Below, in pieces: positions 35,801 through 48,950 of a stretch of DNA of 64,000 nt. The position numbers and the translations under genes were made by a program. This DNA is from Primula veris (Eukaryota > Streptophyta > Magnoliopsida > Ericales > Primulaceae), in contig OY821750.1 of assembly GCA_963682055.1 (NCBI GenBank), positions 28,094,402 through 28,158,401 on the forward strand. Reading direction: 5' to 3'. Every line of letters starts with the position of its first letter. Position 1 is the first letter of the stretch. Below the pieces are notes generated by a model. That model saw nothing but the letters and a program-made list of their open reading frames with translations, did no database searches and was not told where the DNA came from.

Positions 35801-38800
35801 TTAAGTTAGTCATATCAGTTTTTCTCTGGGCAACTTCGAAATACAACAATGTTTTTACTTTCAAAGCATTGTAATCAGATGAGACTGTTAGACAAAAGGG
35901 CTATCTGCTTACAGAATTCTGAGAAGCCACTAAGAAAACTCAATTTGCCAATGAGATTCTTAAATAAAACCTTGATCCTTCACACTGATTTACATAATTG
36001 AACTCACCTTCGAAATTTTAACCGTGTAATGTTCTGATCGACAAGTTCTCAGACTACGCTCTGCTGCATAGAGGAAAAGTGGAACCGCAATATACATCCA
36101 TGTCTGAAACAAAAGAAAAATGAAGAAAGTTTAATTAGAGTTAATACGTAAATAAATAAGAAAGTATTCAAATGTCACGATTCTTACCGTTTTCTGGTAC
36201 CATCCATGGACCAGGAACAAAAATGTCCCATGTATTAGAAGCAACACGTAAACTAAAACGAGTAGATGATGAGAGTACCAAAAGGCATTAAATCCCGTCA
36301 ATCGTTTGAAAGGTGCTGGTAATTTCACTATATTTCTCCTGAATTTTCGTGTTGCTAGTGTGAACGCAATGGTCATTAAAATTACCATAGAAATCCCGGT
36401 AATGCCTAAAACACCCGTAAAAAGGGATTTATAAGTCGGCTTTATGTTATTGAAATCTGCTGCTAGGAGGGCAAATTTTTCAGGAGATGAATTTATCAGA
36501 CGGGGAAAATCACACAGCAAATGGTTTCCGGCATGGAGGATGACTCCGATCACTATGGCGCATGCGATTATCTGTAAGTTAAGACCAAATATTATGTAAT
36601 TTAGGTATGCATGTGATGTAAAACAATGATTAATTGTAAGTCATGAACAAAACTTTGGGATACAATTTTCTTATCATAAATAAATGGAAATAGTTGGTTA
36701 GTCAATCAAGGATCAATTGTCTAAGGGCACCTCTTATTTGACTCGACTTTTTCATATTTCCTGATTAGAACTGCAATCACATACTTCCTATTCTAATTAT
36801 GAATGTTGACAGTAATATCTAAATCTGATTCTAAAAAAATATTTTCAGAAGGAAGAACCTAACAAATTATTTTGCCTTCTCAACTGAGGTGTTCGACATT
36901 TCAGCTTTCAATTGGCTAAGGTTTTGTAGTTCGTAAACAAAGTCTTGTCAGTATTATTGATACAAGAGGATTAAAAAGGTCAAGTTGATACAGACAATAA
37001 AGATATTTTGTACAAAATTCTTTAAATGTAGCCAGTTATGCAAGAATGAGACCATTTGAACTTTCTAAAGGAAAATTGTCTTAAATAAAAATTACTCAAT
37101 TTCTTGAAAAACTTGTGATCTATCTTTTGTACCAACTCATTCTGGAAGCATATGATCTACTTTTTGTTGGAATTTATGAGATTTCCAACACTTTTTTGCC
37201 CCCAAGTTCACCTATAGATTGCTCTGGAATACCCACTGTTATAATTTATGATATTGCATTTTGGTTCCTCCTTAATTAGTAAGGATCAGACTACAATTGC
37301 AGAAGTACAAAGAGGGTCCCTCCGCTACAATATCAGGAAAATTTGCGTGACCAGTGCTCTTAAAAGTGCATTACCTTATGAAAGTTGATATTCTCGTCGA
37401 ATGGAATAAAAAACCTAGCCCTTGTGGATCGAAGCCATGTCAGCGTATTTCGACAAACCGGCAACAAAATCAGAGCCATGTTTAATTTCAATGTCTCAGC
37501 GGCCCCCTTAGCGATTGTGACACAATAGCCCATCACCTCAAACGCGGCTCTGTCTCTATATTGCAAAAATTTCCAAACAAAAAGGGCCGTCATGACCACG
37601 ACCCAAAGAATTAAAATCCAACCCCTTTGCCAGTTTTCAAAAAGTAAGCTCTTTATTGTGCAGCTCAATTTTCGAACGACGTTTTTTGGCATCAATATAC
37701 TTAAGTTTTGGCTCCAACTCATGCTCACACTAGCTGTGCTCAGTGGTCTGCTGTAGTTCATGTATGTATCTTTTTGTAAAAGCAATGATTCCAATTGCCA
37801 TATCTGATTGGAAAAAAAACATTACTAATAAATATTGATATTTAATTGTATAAAGTAAAGAGACTTGAAGACTAAAATTTCAATCAAATTAATGTATCGA
37901 GGTTGATTTGGAAGTTGGGAAATGAAGTTGAAGTTAAAATTTTGTCATCAAAGGTGCTATTCCAAATCTCAAGGAGTGCTATTCCAAATAATGTCAAGTA
38001 TTTGAAAATGAATGCAAATTGTAATGGTTTCAGTTTGTGTGCTAAAAAGTGATTCGACTATTGGCTGTCTATTATCTACAAATACACAAGAACATTGTTT
38101 TACATATTGGATGTCTATTATCTACAAGTACTTATTTTATGAAGGTGTGGCCATGGCATTTTTCTCTCTCTGTTATATAGTTCTGTAATTTGAGTTTCTT
38201 TTCTCAAAACTTTTTTCCACCTCCCTTTATGCCATCAGCCTTCTTTCCCCATTGAGGGTCACGTTTATGAATTTACTTAATTCGGCAACCCTATGAAAAT
38301 GAAACAGTATTGTTGAAACAGTCCAGATGAGTACATGAGTAATTCCAAAAAGGCAAAAGGGCTATTAGGTACATTGCATACAGAAAACTTGTATAAGCAC
38401 CAAGGACATGAGCCAAATAGAATTTATGAAAATATTAATGTGGCCTACAATGATAAGGAAATGTTTGATTCACATAGACATTAATCTTTTTACAAATAGT
38501 TCTCTTTGTCCCCATGTATGTGTCACATTTTTTGCTTTAAGCCAGGTTAGTCAAACTCCTAAGAAATCTCAGTGATCCACCACAAGAGATTTATTTAATT
38601 TGGCAGTTAGCTTATAGATTATACATGTCGGTTTAAGACAAACTATGTAGTTGATGCATGTTATTCATATTATAGTTTGGTCCTTAACATCTCACTTCAA
38701 CAACAATTACTCATAGTCATAGTTAAAAATTATTAAAATTTGGTCTGGTCATTATTTCTCTAGAAAATTTACCACTCAGTACAAATGGATGGAGGCTGAA

Positions 38801-41800
38801 TTAGAAGATATTTAGGACACATCATGCACAAGTATGTACAGGATAAAGTGGTAATACTTCATATATATAAATCAGATAACTGTAGTATACTGCTACAAAA
38901 ATCAAATATAATTATCAGGACGATTGGCGAAAAAGATCTTTTGTTTTCTTCTTACCTCGATGTAACCGAGACTTTCGGGGTCCAACTCTTCCATTATCAA
39001 TGAAGCATATTCCTCGGCGCGTTCCTTAACCTTAGAGAGCTTGTTCGCAGAAGCACTAAGGATTAGAAGCTGCAATTGGGAAACAAAACTATTTCACGAA
39101 TCGTAAAATAAATAAACAATTAAAAACCTAGAACTAGTGAAAAAAAAGAGTAATGATATCCATACAACTAACTCGTGCACTCCATGTGATATATTTTTAG
39201 AACGTAGTTAATAGTCTCAACTAAAAGCTAAATGGTGACAGATTTTGAGCAAATTATACCCTCTTCTTTCCTTGTGAGTTGTAACAAACAATATATCTAT
39301 TTAGCCTTTTGGCTTTAAATTATATTTTTTTACTTTTCAGTGTCAAAATGATGGAATGAGCCATGTGTTTTTCCCCTATGTTAAATGTAATACTGTATAA
39401 GTTTATTTACTGAAAGATACATTCAAACAAATACAAGTGTACGTAATAGAGACCAATTGAAGTTCTTGATGGAATGTTACTTTTTCTAATTTTCATTGTC
39501 CCTTTTTACTACTCTTGGTTAGTTAGATGAGCTAACAAAGTAAGGTAATACTCCTATCTAATTTGAGGTATATATCTCCAAAATAAAACTTGAAACAATG
39601 GTAAAAGTATATACATCTACCAAACCTACCTCTTGGACTTCCTCTCTTGTGATTCGTCCATCTTCATTCCGATCTACCCTGAAAAGTCAAAAAAGCACAA
39701 AATAGAAGTAAATTAAGTTAGTTACAGTAATTAACATTAAATACTCCATATTAGTATATTATTTGACTAGTACTTTTTTATAAAGACTGAATGTGCAAGA
39801 ATTAATTGAAACGAATCTTATTAGTCAGGTAAATGTTTGTTAATGTAGTCTATTACTTTCATCAAGATAATAAATGCGTCTGAAATCCTTTTTCTAGGAA
39901 TACAACCCATTTATGCATTGGATCATAACATGTACTACTACTAAATAAAGAATATTGTTTTCTACAACTATTGGTTCACATACCCTCCAATTATCTCACA
40001 CCACGTCACTTTAAATATTTGCGCCCTTTCTGGCAACCATTTTATTTTCACATTGCTCCAACACTTCTATCATTTACACTATAAACAAAAATATCCATAT
40101 AGCAGCAGTTTAGTTACAGTTTGTCTGATACTATACGACTTGTTGCTGAATTTTAGCAACAGTATAACAACAATTTCTGTTGCTAAGTGCTGATAATTGT
40201 TACTATATTGTTGTTGAATTTTCTACAATAAGACATAAATAACAAACCAATTGTTACTATACGGTTATTTTATTATAGTAGTGTTATTTTCATTAATCTA
40301 TCATGATTATATTAAGAATGGTGTGTAATTTCACAGATTTTGCAACTTCATTTTTATTTCCAAACATATATACGTATACTTCAAAAAGCATAATATTGCA
40401 TGAAGCTCATATATAGTGCATACTACTACGTTCATATTATTATTAGAATGCACTATCCAGAGTAAAAAGAACTGATTTAATTAGCATAAATTTATGTGTA
40501 AGAGGGTCAAAAAAATTACTAACATGTCGAAGAAAATCTGTAATCGAGCGTCGAAGCTTTGGTCCGAAATCTGCAACCAAAAATCATAAAGCTCTTCTTT
40601 TGTAATCCTGCAAAGCTTTTGACGACGTCGTCTTGCCAGTGCATCAAATATTCCCACAGCAAATTCTTTAGAGTCAACCATCCCTATGTATTTCATTCAT
40701 TTAATTAATTACATACAATTATAAACTAGATACATATATAAAATGATAGACATAATAATAAAACGAGAACAAGCATTAACATGGCATGACATAACCTCCC
40801 ACAACTCATTCATCACTCCAATCAATTTCAAATAAAAAAAAAACATCACCTTATTAATCAGAGTTTAATCAGACAATAGTCACCGCTTATTAATTAAAAG
40901 CCTTGTCTATCTCCCTCAAAACAAGCCAACGTTACTCTCATTTATTTTACTAGCTACCACTTTATTTAAAGTTTTCTTGTTCAACTCAATTTGATGCATC
41001 AACAAACCTCACACCTTACAAGAAAAGATAAAAATATATGAGCTCTGGTAATTATTAAATATAAAAGGAATAAAAATCGTTAAATAGTTTTTATTACTCT
41101 GGCAGAAATTATGCCAACAAGGTATTTGTGTAGAATCTGTAGAGTTTAAACTAAAAAATGGAATCATAAACATACAAGCATATATATCAAGAAACAAGAA
41201 AACGAAAAGCCTATCCAGCAAAATTTTAGAGCTCCGTGATTATTAAAAGATATTATCATACATTTTAAAGAGAACTTCAAGCAAAAAAAAAAAAAAAAAA
41301 AAGAGGCTAAATTTTATTTTAAAAAAAACATACTTATTTTGTTCTTTAGTTTATGTAAAACTGTATATTGGCGAGAATATTGCTGATATAGGTCTTATCT
41401 AAAATTTGTAAAAGAAAAGAACCTATAATATTTTCTTTATTAAAATGTAAGATCAACAAACATAAAACCAAAAGGTGTATCCACATATAAAAAAAAACAC
41501 AGTATCTACAACAACAAAAACTAAACAAGCTTTTAAAACTCAGTTTGTAGTCGAATTTTAAGAAAATCACAAATCAACATGCATAATATTAACATTCATA
41601 AAAAAAATGGAAAAATGCTATTTTGTTAAATTTTTACCAATGCATTCAGCAAAATCATCTCTAGAAATAAGCCCATCCTTGGCCAAACACTCAAATCTCT
41701 TTTCAACAATCCCCCATAAAATCTCATTTTCACTTCTCCCACTTATAAATCTCAGCCCTTTCAAAGCCCTCTGAGCACTAGACCGGTTCCTATCAAGCCT

Positions 41801-43082
41801 CCTCAACCCCCGACCCGCTGAGGTGGAACCACCCACCACCACGTCATCACCCTCCGACATAACGGAGGGCGACCTCATCATCCATGGAAACTTCCTGTCA
41901 AAAATGAGATTTTTTATGTGTAAATTACATTTTTAATCAAAGAATATTTTGGACACTACAAAAGAAAAAATTAAAAGAAGAAGAAGTCAAGTTAGCTATA
42001 AATTGGCAGTCACTAGGCTATCCCTAATTCAGAAAAATACCATTTTTCTCTCTGGAATATTTCAAATAAATTATTTTTGTGACCCCAAAAATCTAACATT
42101 TTATATTTTGCTTAAAATCAAGGAGCCAATTACAATTTTCTCTTTTAAAAAGCCAATTTAATTTACATAATTGTTATTATTTTCCTAATTTTTTCCAGTA
42201 CTTCAAATACATATCTTGTTTTACAACCCCACCAAAAATAACTATTTTATATTTCGGAACTCAGGACTCAGAAAAATGCCAAAAAAAAATCTCTATAGTG
42301 ATATTTTCAAATACTCCCCAAAAAAAAATGTTGTACAAACTGCAAAAACCTACAATTTCCCCACTTATAATATAAAAAAAAAAAATACTCCTATTATGTT
42401 CTACAAACTGCAAAAATTTACACCCAACTTATAATAATAATAAAAATTATGTTGTATAAACTGCAAAAGGCTATACTTTCCGTGTCTCCTAATAACATAA
42501 CCAAAAACTTACTGTATCATTTATCACATCACCAAAAGAATAGAATTTTAAAAGTATACACATATATATTATTATTTTTTTTTAAAATAAACCTCTTGTA
42601 CACCAAAATAAAATAAAAAAATCCATATACTCCAAAAAAAAATATGTTGTGCAAGCGGCAAAAAGCTTGAATTTCCCAACTTATAATTAAAAAAAATGTC
42701 TCCACGTCTCCTAATAACTTATCACAATATCACTAAATATGAATTTTAAATACATTTTTTTTTCTCAAAAAACAAACCTCTTGTACACCGAAAGGCTCCT
42801 GGCCAAGAACCCGCCCACTCCACCAACAGAGCCCTCGCTGTCGTCGCACGAGTGGTAATGCGTGGTCGCGGGAGTCGCCACATGGCGCACCACGACCTCG
42901 TCGTCCGAGTCCAGCTCCAGCGTCACCTCCACCAACTCCTCCTCCTCGTTGCTGATGTGGCGGTCGCTGTGGCAGCGGAGGTCGTTCAGGAACACCGGCA
43001 GCATTGCTCCGCCGATGTAGTTTTTCGACGGAGTTTGATTCTCCGGAAGGTCGAAGGTCCGGCTGTAACTGCCACTGCTCAT
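32863..43082 (-). CDS. RBOHE: Respiratory burst oxidase (NADPH oxidase), RBOHE type, 15 exons, 914 aa
   Basis: Plasma-membrane NADPH oxidase producing apoplastic superoxide, activated by calcium and phosphorylation. Exons from the start: 42778-43082, 41638-41894, 40524-40683, 39630-39678, 38956-39069, 37375-37803, 36188-36571, 36008-36103, 35268-35383, 35017-35187, 34284-34440, 33977-34165, 33727-33855, 33520-33598 and 32863-32972. Phases agree throughout and sum to 915 codons with stop. Visible are an acidic N-terminus with [10 protein letters not shown], two EF-hands ([14 protein letters not shown] near 241-254; [10 protein letters not shown] near 286-295), ferric-reductase membrane segments with paired haem histidines (HAGNH, SHH, LIHG), FAD-binding [17 protein letters not shown]-binding [10 protein letters not shown], and the family C-terminus EFHKEYF. 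The [17 protein letters not shown] and [13 protein letters not shown] stretches point to the RBOHE clade (952 aa in Arabidopsis, from memory). Intron 3 holds a CACTA MITE. No break is seen. Confidence 0.95.
34710..34915. mobile_element. Possible hAT-like MITE in an RBOHE intron
   Basis: The left side TGTTCGGTTGTAGCTTTTAAG and the right side, inverted, ATTTGGTTGAACAGTTAAAA form a loose inverted repeat of the kind seen in the FMO intron 4 element. The interior has paired AGCTTTT blocks. No target duplication was confirmed. Confidence 0.3.
40077..40283 (+). mobile_element. CACTA-type MITE with TTA target duplication in RBOHE intron 3
   Basis: It starts CACTATAAACAAAAATATCC and ends ATTATAGTAGTG, and is flanked by TTA at 40074-40076 and 40284-40286. 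The interior has repeated GCAACAGTATAACAACAA words and differs from the 29820 family. A stretch at about 54095-54205 contains similar TAGCAACA words and may be a relic of the same family. Confidence 0.65.
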
Positions 43083-43202
43083 TTTCCCCTCTCTCTAGAC
43101 TCCCTCTCTAGAAGTTCGGTTCGGCTTCTCTCATTCTCTCTCAAGAAAGCCCGTCCTAGTTTTCTTTGATTTCTGATGTCTAGTTAAACCGAAGAATATG
43201 AG

Positions 43203-43203
43203 T

Positions 43204-43211
<8 letters not shown>
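43203..43211 (-). promoter_or_regulatory. Possible RBOHE TATA box
   Basis: The minus strand reads ACATATATAACT about 120 bp upstream of the RBOHE ATG, and a GA-rich leader lies between. The surrounding GTAT repeats make TATA-like words common, so this is tentative. Confidence 0.35.
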
Positions 43212-43234
<23 letters not shown>

Positions 43235-43347
43235 ATTTATGTGTTTATGTAGTGTATGTGTTGTTTCTCTCACTAGAATTGGGGAAAATGTGGTTTGGTT
43301 TTTGTGTTTCGCTCTAAAAATGGGGCTTAATTGAGGAAGAAGATGTG

Positions 43348-43397
<50 letters not shown>

Positions 43398-43400
43398 TTG
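43211..43400. repeat. (GTAT)6 and (TA)n(GT)n microsatellites upstream of RBOHE
   Basis: Six GTAT units lie at 43211-43234. A TA run at about 43355-43381 is followed by GT units to about 43398. Confidence 0.9.
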
Positions 43401-46339
43401 TGTATGTAATATTAATATATGTATGTATTATATCTGACTACAATTTGTAGTTGAATTGGAGAAAATGAGCAATGTATGTGCTTTTTTCTCAGGTTTTTTT
43501 AGTTTCTCGCTCTAGAAATATGAAGTTTATATATATGAAGAAGATGAGTTATATGTATATATGTACGTATCTATAATTATAATTAGGTGAACAAATTTAC
43601 TCAAGTTCCAAGGGTCAAACTTCCATCTGGTTTTTCATATGTATTTGTAATCTTTTTTCGATATTTTTTTTTGTAAATTATTATATTAATTTGTTTCTAA
43701 AGTGTTTGTTAAAAAAAACTGTAAATTTTGACCATTTACAATATTTTTTCATATTTATTTAACTGTTTGTTTGACAATTTATAATGTATAAAAGGTTAAA
43801 TACCAAATATTAATAAATACCAAATATATATATATATAAGTTTAAATTATACAAATTTTTTTGAACAAGAAGTTTAGAAATAAAATATTACGTTGATTTA
43901 CAAAAATAATAATAATACGAATATATATGAAAAAACTGGTAAACTGATGAAAATCTATGATTGGAACTTGATGAAATTTGAATGTAATGTATGTATCAAT
44001 ATGTATATCACTATATGTGTTTATCTGACTATAATGACGAGGGGCTTGTTAGGCACGCTTAAATTTTAGTAATTGTTATTAGCAGTTTAATTTTTTATTT
44101 TGTGTGTGGTGTGCTTAATCGTGATTTATAGAAGAGAGAGATTGAGAGTAGTTGGGATTTGTTTTTGTTTTATGGAAAAATATAATTGGCCGATTAAGGA
44201 TTATGCATTTATTATATGAGTTTTACAATACTTATATTCATTTTCCAACCACCGCTATTTTACTACTACTACTGCCAAGACTTTTATTTACTCATCCATA
44301 AAATACTATTCATTTGAGTTTTTACGTAGATATTTTTGTTAGAATTAGTTGTATTAATTAATAAGTGTGTGAACAATTAAATTTATGAGGAACAACGTTT
44401 TTTAAATACAAACTGAGTGAATATAGGTATTAATAAATGTTTATGATTATTTGGAAAATTTTGAGGTAATTTTTAGTATCTGTTTAGGAACTGTTTTTCT
44501 GCCAACACTTGACCTTTTTCCATAAAGAGGCTCAGAAAACATCGTTCCACAAAATGATGAAGAAATATAATTGCAGGTGAAAATTACGTGTTGAGGAAAG
44601 ATATATAAGAGTATGTAAGATCACACGCATCTCTTGCCTAAACATAATTTGTTTCTAAAATTTGAGAATTATGGTATAAAAATTTGAGAATTATGGTATA
44701 ATTTGTAATACTGTTATGATTATTAAATGATAATAAACAAATAAAAAGAAATAATGTATGATTATTATAAAAAAATTAATAGGGAAGCTGAAATTTTATG
44801 TAAATGTAAACGGTTATTTAAAAAATATAAAATGTGTTATGTTTGATAAAACGTTAAAAATAGTGATGCGGTTGCTCTTAGCATGTTAATTATGGTGATG
44901 ATACCTATGATTTCTATAATATTTTTATTTGGTCACCTGTTTTCTTCTTCAACTTATTTTCTATTGGGGAAATGGTACGTACCCCATGAATCATGATGTC
45001 CAAATCCAACTATGTGGATATATATGTAACTTTTATTAACTTATATATATCTCCTTTAAAAAAAAACTATGATGCTTAACATATCGAGTAACAATATATG
45101 TGGGCAACACACAGTTTTAGTCTAACTCGATCTCGGACCAGCCCAGTTTAGATTGAATCTAGTTTAGAATGAATCGATCTAAACAATTTTGAAACTTGTT
45201 TCTACATTAATATGTTTATACATGTTTAGCTACATGCTTGCATATGATATATCTATGCATATACTGATGATATACATGTATAAAATTTGTGAACAAATAC
45301 ATGTTTTCCAGATTTTCTCATCCTCAATTTTAGATTACAAAAAGCTTTTGAAAAACACATTCTTTATCAACTTTATACATATGAAAACTATTACGTATCA
45401 TATGTAATCAAACTAGTAATTAATTACCAGCCTTTAACAAAGTAAATCAAAGTTGGAACTTAAATTAATACTCAGTATTATCACAATTCACTGGCCAGTA
45501 GTAACATACTAACATACCCATACTGTGACATTAATTTGCTCATTATTTACTTTTGTAGGAAATCCAGGCTAAATTGATCAGTCTTTAAATGTAATATATT
45601 TGCTCATCATGGACCAGTTAATTAGTATTAACTGATTTTTGAAAGTAATTTTCACTTACCAAGTGAAATATGAATTACCAAGTGAAATGTGAATTTTTTG
45701 AACAATATTTGTGATGAAAAAAAAAAGTCCTTTTCATGTTATAGAATTCGATAAAAGCATCCTACTTAACATTTCTTTAGGACCTTTCGAGGTGCCAAAA
45801 TTTGTTATTCCATTTTGTGCTTCGCAAAACCTAAAAAAACAAACAAAAAAACAAACAAATAGCAATTGGATCCTAGAGAGACCAGATATACATTGTAAAA
45901 TGCATTGAATTTTGTTATGGTAAATAACACTGTAGAAGAGCTCATATCTTCATTTTGCATGGCATAACTTATATCACACCCCACTAATACAGTCGTCGTC
46001 TGCATCAAAAAGTTATCCTAATTTTAGAAGAGCCGTTTCATGTTAAAGTAATATATTGGTAGCTTGTTTAGAAATACGTACGTAGGTTACGTTTTTAAGA
46101 TTTCAAAATTGAGTATTTACAATATTAGTATCTCAAATTGTATACATGACCATTGAGTTGTACATTTCAGAAAATAGAACCAAAAAAATATTTATCAAAA
46201 TAAAGGGACCATTCTTTTTAAATTTAATTTGACGTCCCATCTTTACTTCCAATTTCTACGGCAGGGATTGCTCCACGCAAAGAGAGAATTGATCAAGCGG
46301 TGCAGATCTAAGCTTATTGTTCCCAAAATGGGATGTATA

Positions 46340-46590
46340 TATTTTGGCAGCGTCTTTATACGGTTATCAAAATCTAAATACAATATGAAACTCGTATAAT
46401 AGTTTGAAAAACAAATTCATAGTTTTAAATCCAAACTCGTAGTTCTGAAATCAAAGTCGTACTTCTGAAATACGAGTCTTGAATTTTCTAAAAAAGTTGA
46501 TTTTTATGAGTTTCAGAACTACGAGTTTGTTTCACAAACTGTGAGTCAGATTTTACGGACGCTATAAACATGTTACCATATATTTTCCCC
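46340..46590. repeat. Imperfect foldback (MITE-like) with CTCGTAGTTCTGAAA arms
   Basis: AAACTCGTAGTTCTGAAATC near 46433-46452 pairs with GAGTTTCAGAACTACGAGTTT near 46507-46529. Further out, AAAATCT and GTTTGAAAAACAAA pair roughly with the right side. No clear target duplication was found. Confidence 0.5.
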
Positions 46591-47925
46591 ATTTACGAAC
46601 TTAATCATTGCTGAACTTGTATAGTACTAATACTATAATGATTGGAGAGAATCAGGTGTAAATAAAATAATTGAAACACTCAAAACACAGAACTAGAATA
46701 TGCCTCAATGCTTCATTCGAGTGGAAAATTATTAAATTTTGTTACAACTGGTGCCACTTCTATTACATAGAGGTATATGATGATTGATGATGTCTTAAAT
46801 AATTATCACGTCATTCATGATGGATTAGCTAAAAAAAAAGGCACTTATTTAACAGTGGAAAATATATAAAATTCAAAAGTAAAACAAAAAAATGTAACTT
46901 GATCACAATATGTAAATATGTAATACTACCCTCAGAACATAAAACAAAACTAAACTTAACAAAAGTAGTATCTATTTATATACCTTATCAAAACTTCTTA
47001 TAGTTATAATAGCAAGTAAAAATATAAAAAACCATTTTCCGTTTTTTCTCGATGGCTTTGGGTTCGTCGACACTAATAAACTAAAGGGCTGTGTTACGGT
47101 TTATACCATATAAAGTCGAGTGTGGCGGCACTAAAACTAGGGTAAATAATTAAACCAAAACGAATTGAACATGAGTGTTGTTCTTGATTGGTCATCTGTT
47201 TAGCAAGTTTGTTGTGATCGGTTCATGTTCGTAAAGAATTTCTGAAATCACGTTCATAATTGCTTTTGTAAAAGGAGACAAGATTATGCAACGAAGTATA
47301 TATGGGAATTTATACTTTTCACTACAGTAAACCTTATGAAATCACCAAAAAAATTGATCTTGCATAAATTTAAAAGAGTAATAAAGTAGCATAACCCTTT
47401 TTAACCTTCTATTTAATAAAAGGGAGAATCATTTGCACCAGAGATTACGGTTTGTTAAAACTAAGTGTTTTTACTATATCGTTTAATGTCACTTTCTCAA
47501 CTTGTATAAGTAATACTACTTTAAATATTTGATAGTTTTTCTATCAAGATGGAGAACTGGAGGACCTTATTGTAATGTTATTATTCTGGTATAGGTACTT
47601 AATTAGCCTTAGCTAGTAGGAAAGTTGCCGTGGTAATTTTCCAGTCGTATATGTATCTATACAGGCTCGCAAAGTCGCAACTGTATCAAAATATATATAA
47701 GAAATTAAGCAATAATTTATCAGTTTATCTCCATTAATTTTGTTTTCCTTCGGCTTTTTAATGCCAAATTTATGATTATCTTCATGCTTATTGCTCATTT
47801 TTTGATCTCTTAACTTTATACTATGTTTGATGTATCTTGCTTTTATGAATGCTAGCAAGCTATATGCAAATTACACTATGTAGTGGTTGATTCTAAAAGT
47901 TTCGTTAAAAGCTATTAGTTGTGTA

Positions 47926-48015
47926 CGCGCTTACAGAATCGCTCTTTCCCCATGAAGTATATTACAACTGCATGCGCTTACAGAATCGTTCTTTCCCATG
48001 AAGTATATTACAACT
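47926..48015. repeat. Direct tandem duplication of 45 bp
   Basis: GCGCTTACAGAATCG-TCTTTC and CCATGAAGTATATTACAACT occur twice in succession with few differences. Confidence 0.9.
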
Positions 48016-48950
48016 ATACAATGACTCTATAACTAATGCGAATGATCGTGTAGCACCATTAATAAAAAAAAAATTAAACAAAGTATTCTAATGCCTATCT
48101 CCATATCAATTTTAAGGTATATGTGAAATATATATAACATATTAGCTAGTTAAGACAAATTTATCACTATATTTCTCTATCTTGATGAAGATGAATGACC
48201 AATCGATCTACTGGGGGTCATTTAGCGTCTGGTGTAAAATAAGATGATCAAATCGACCTATTAAATGTTATCTAAGCCATAAGTCAATAGCAACGTGTCT
48301 TATTAAGTCGGGATAGGGAGCGAGTATATGGACACAGTAACAAATATTGTTTTATTTACAAAATAACACTCCTTGAAACAACTTCGATCGTCTGTTTACT
48401 TAAATTTGTCGCCTAACAAGCTGATAATTAGAAGAAATTGTTTCCATCGGTACAGTGAATGTATAAACTTTAGGTAAATCGTTGTTGGGTTAGGTAAACT
48501 TTTAAAGTGAGAGTAGGTAAAAGTTCGGAAAGGATTGATAAACCGGTAAAAAATAAGTTGTGACAAAGTTCAAATATGTTAAATCTGGTTGGTGAATTGT
48601 ATATTCTTAATTGATTTGGACGTTATTGTATATAACCGGAGTTAATGACTAAGGTTTTCTTTGAACTGAGAAATTAATCCACTGTCATTCTTTGATGTAT
48701 AGTTGACACCTTCTTCAATAACTCTTAACATTGATTAAGAATATGATGAGCATGTACATAACAATATTAAATACTAATGTATGATCTGGTTAAAAGATAC
48801 TCCGTAGCTAGCTAGTTGAATATGAGAATATCCAATGAGTTGGGTTCTTTTTAAAGAAAATATGAAACAGTAGATATAAGTGTTACTTAATTATCAAAAT
48901 CTCGGACCTTAAAACACTTTTAAAAATTAGTACATATGTTACATTATATT

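Larger units (their letters stand above)
43400..48950. other. Gene-poor AT-rich stretch
   Basis: No coding region is supported. It contains a foldback element near 46340-46590, a 45-bp tandem duplication at 47926-48015 and short local repeats (for example AATTTGAGAATTATGGTATA twice near 44660-44700). The longest open frames are A/T-rich and lack domains. Confidence 0.5.

Noticed and set aside
42852..43169. 105-codon plus-strand frame opposite RBOHE exon 1
   Set aside because: It is antisense to well-supported coding sequence; its Arg/His-rich product reflects the GC-rich acidic region on the other strand.
1781..43400. Regular repeats considered as CRISPR arrays
   Set aside because: All are microsatellites or minisatellites without unique spacers, in a plant nuclear genome.
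46250..46330. GC-richer patch considered as an exon
   Set aside because: No open frame with splice signals on either side and no recognised motif.
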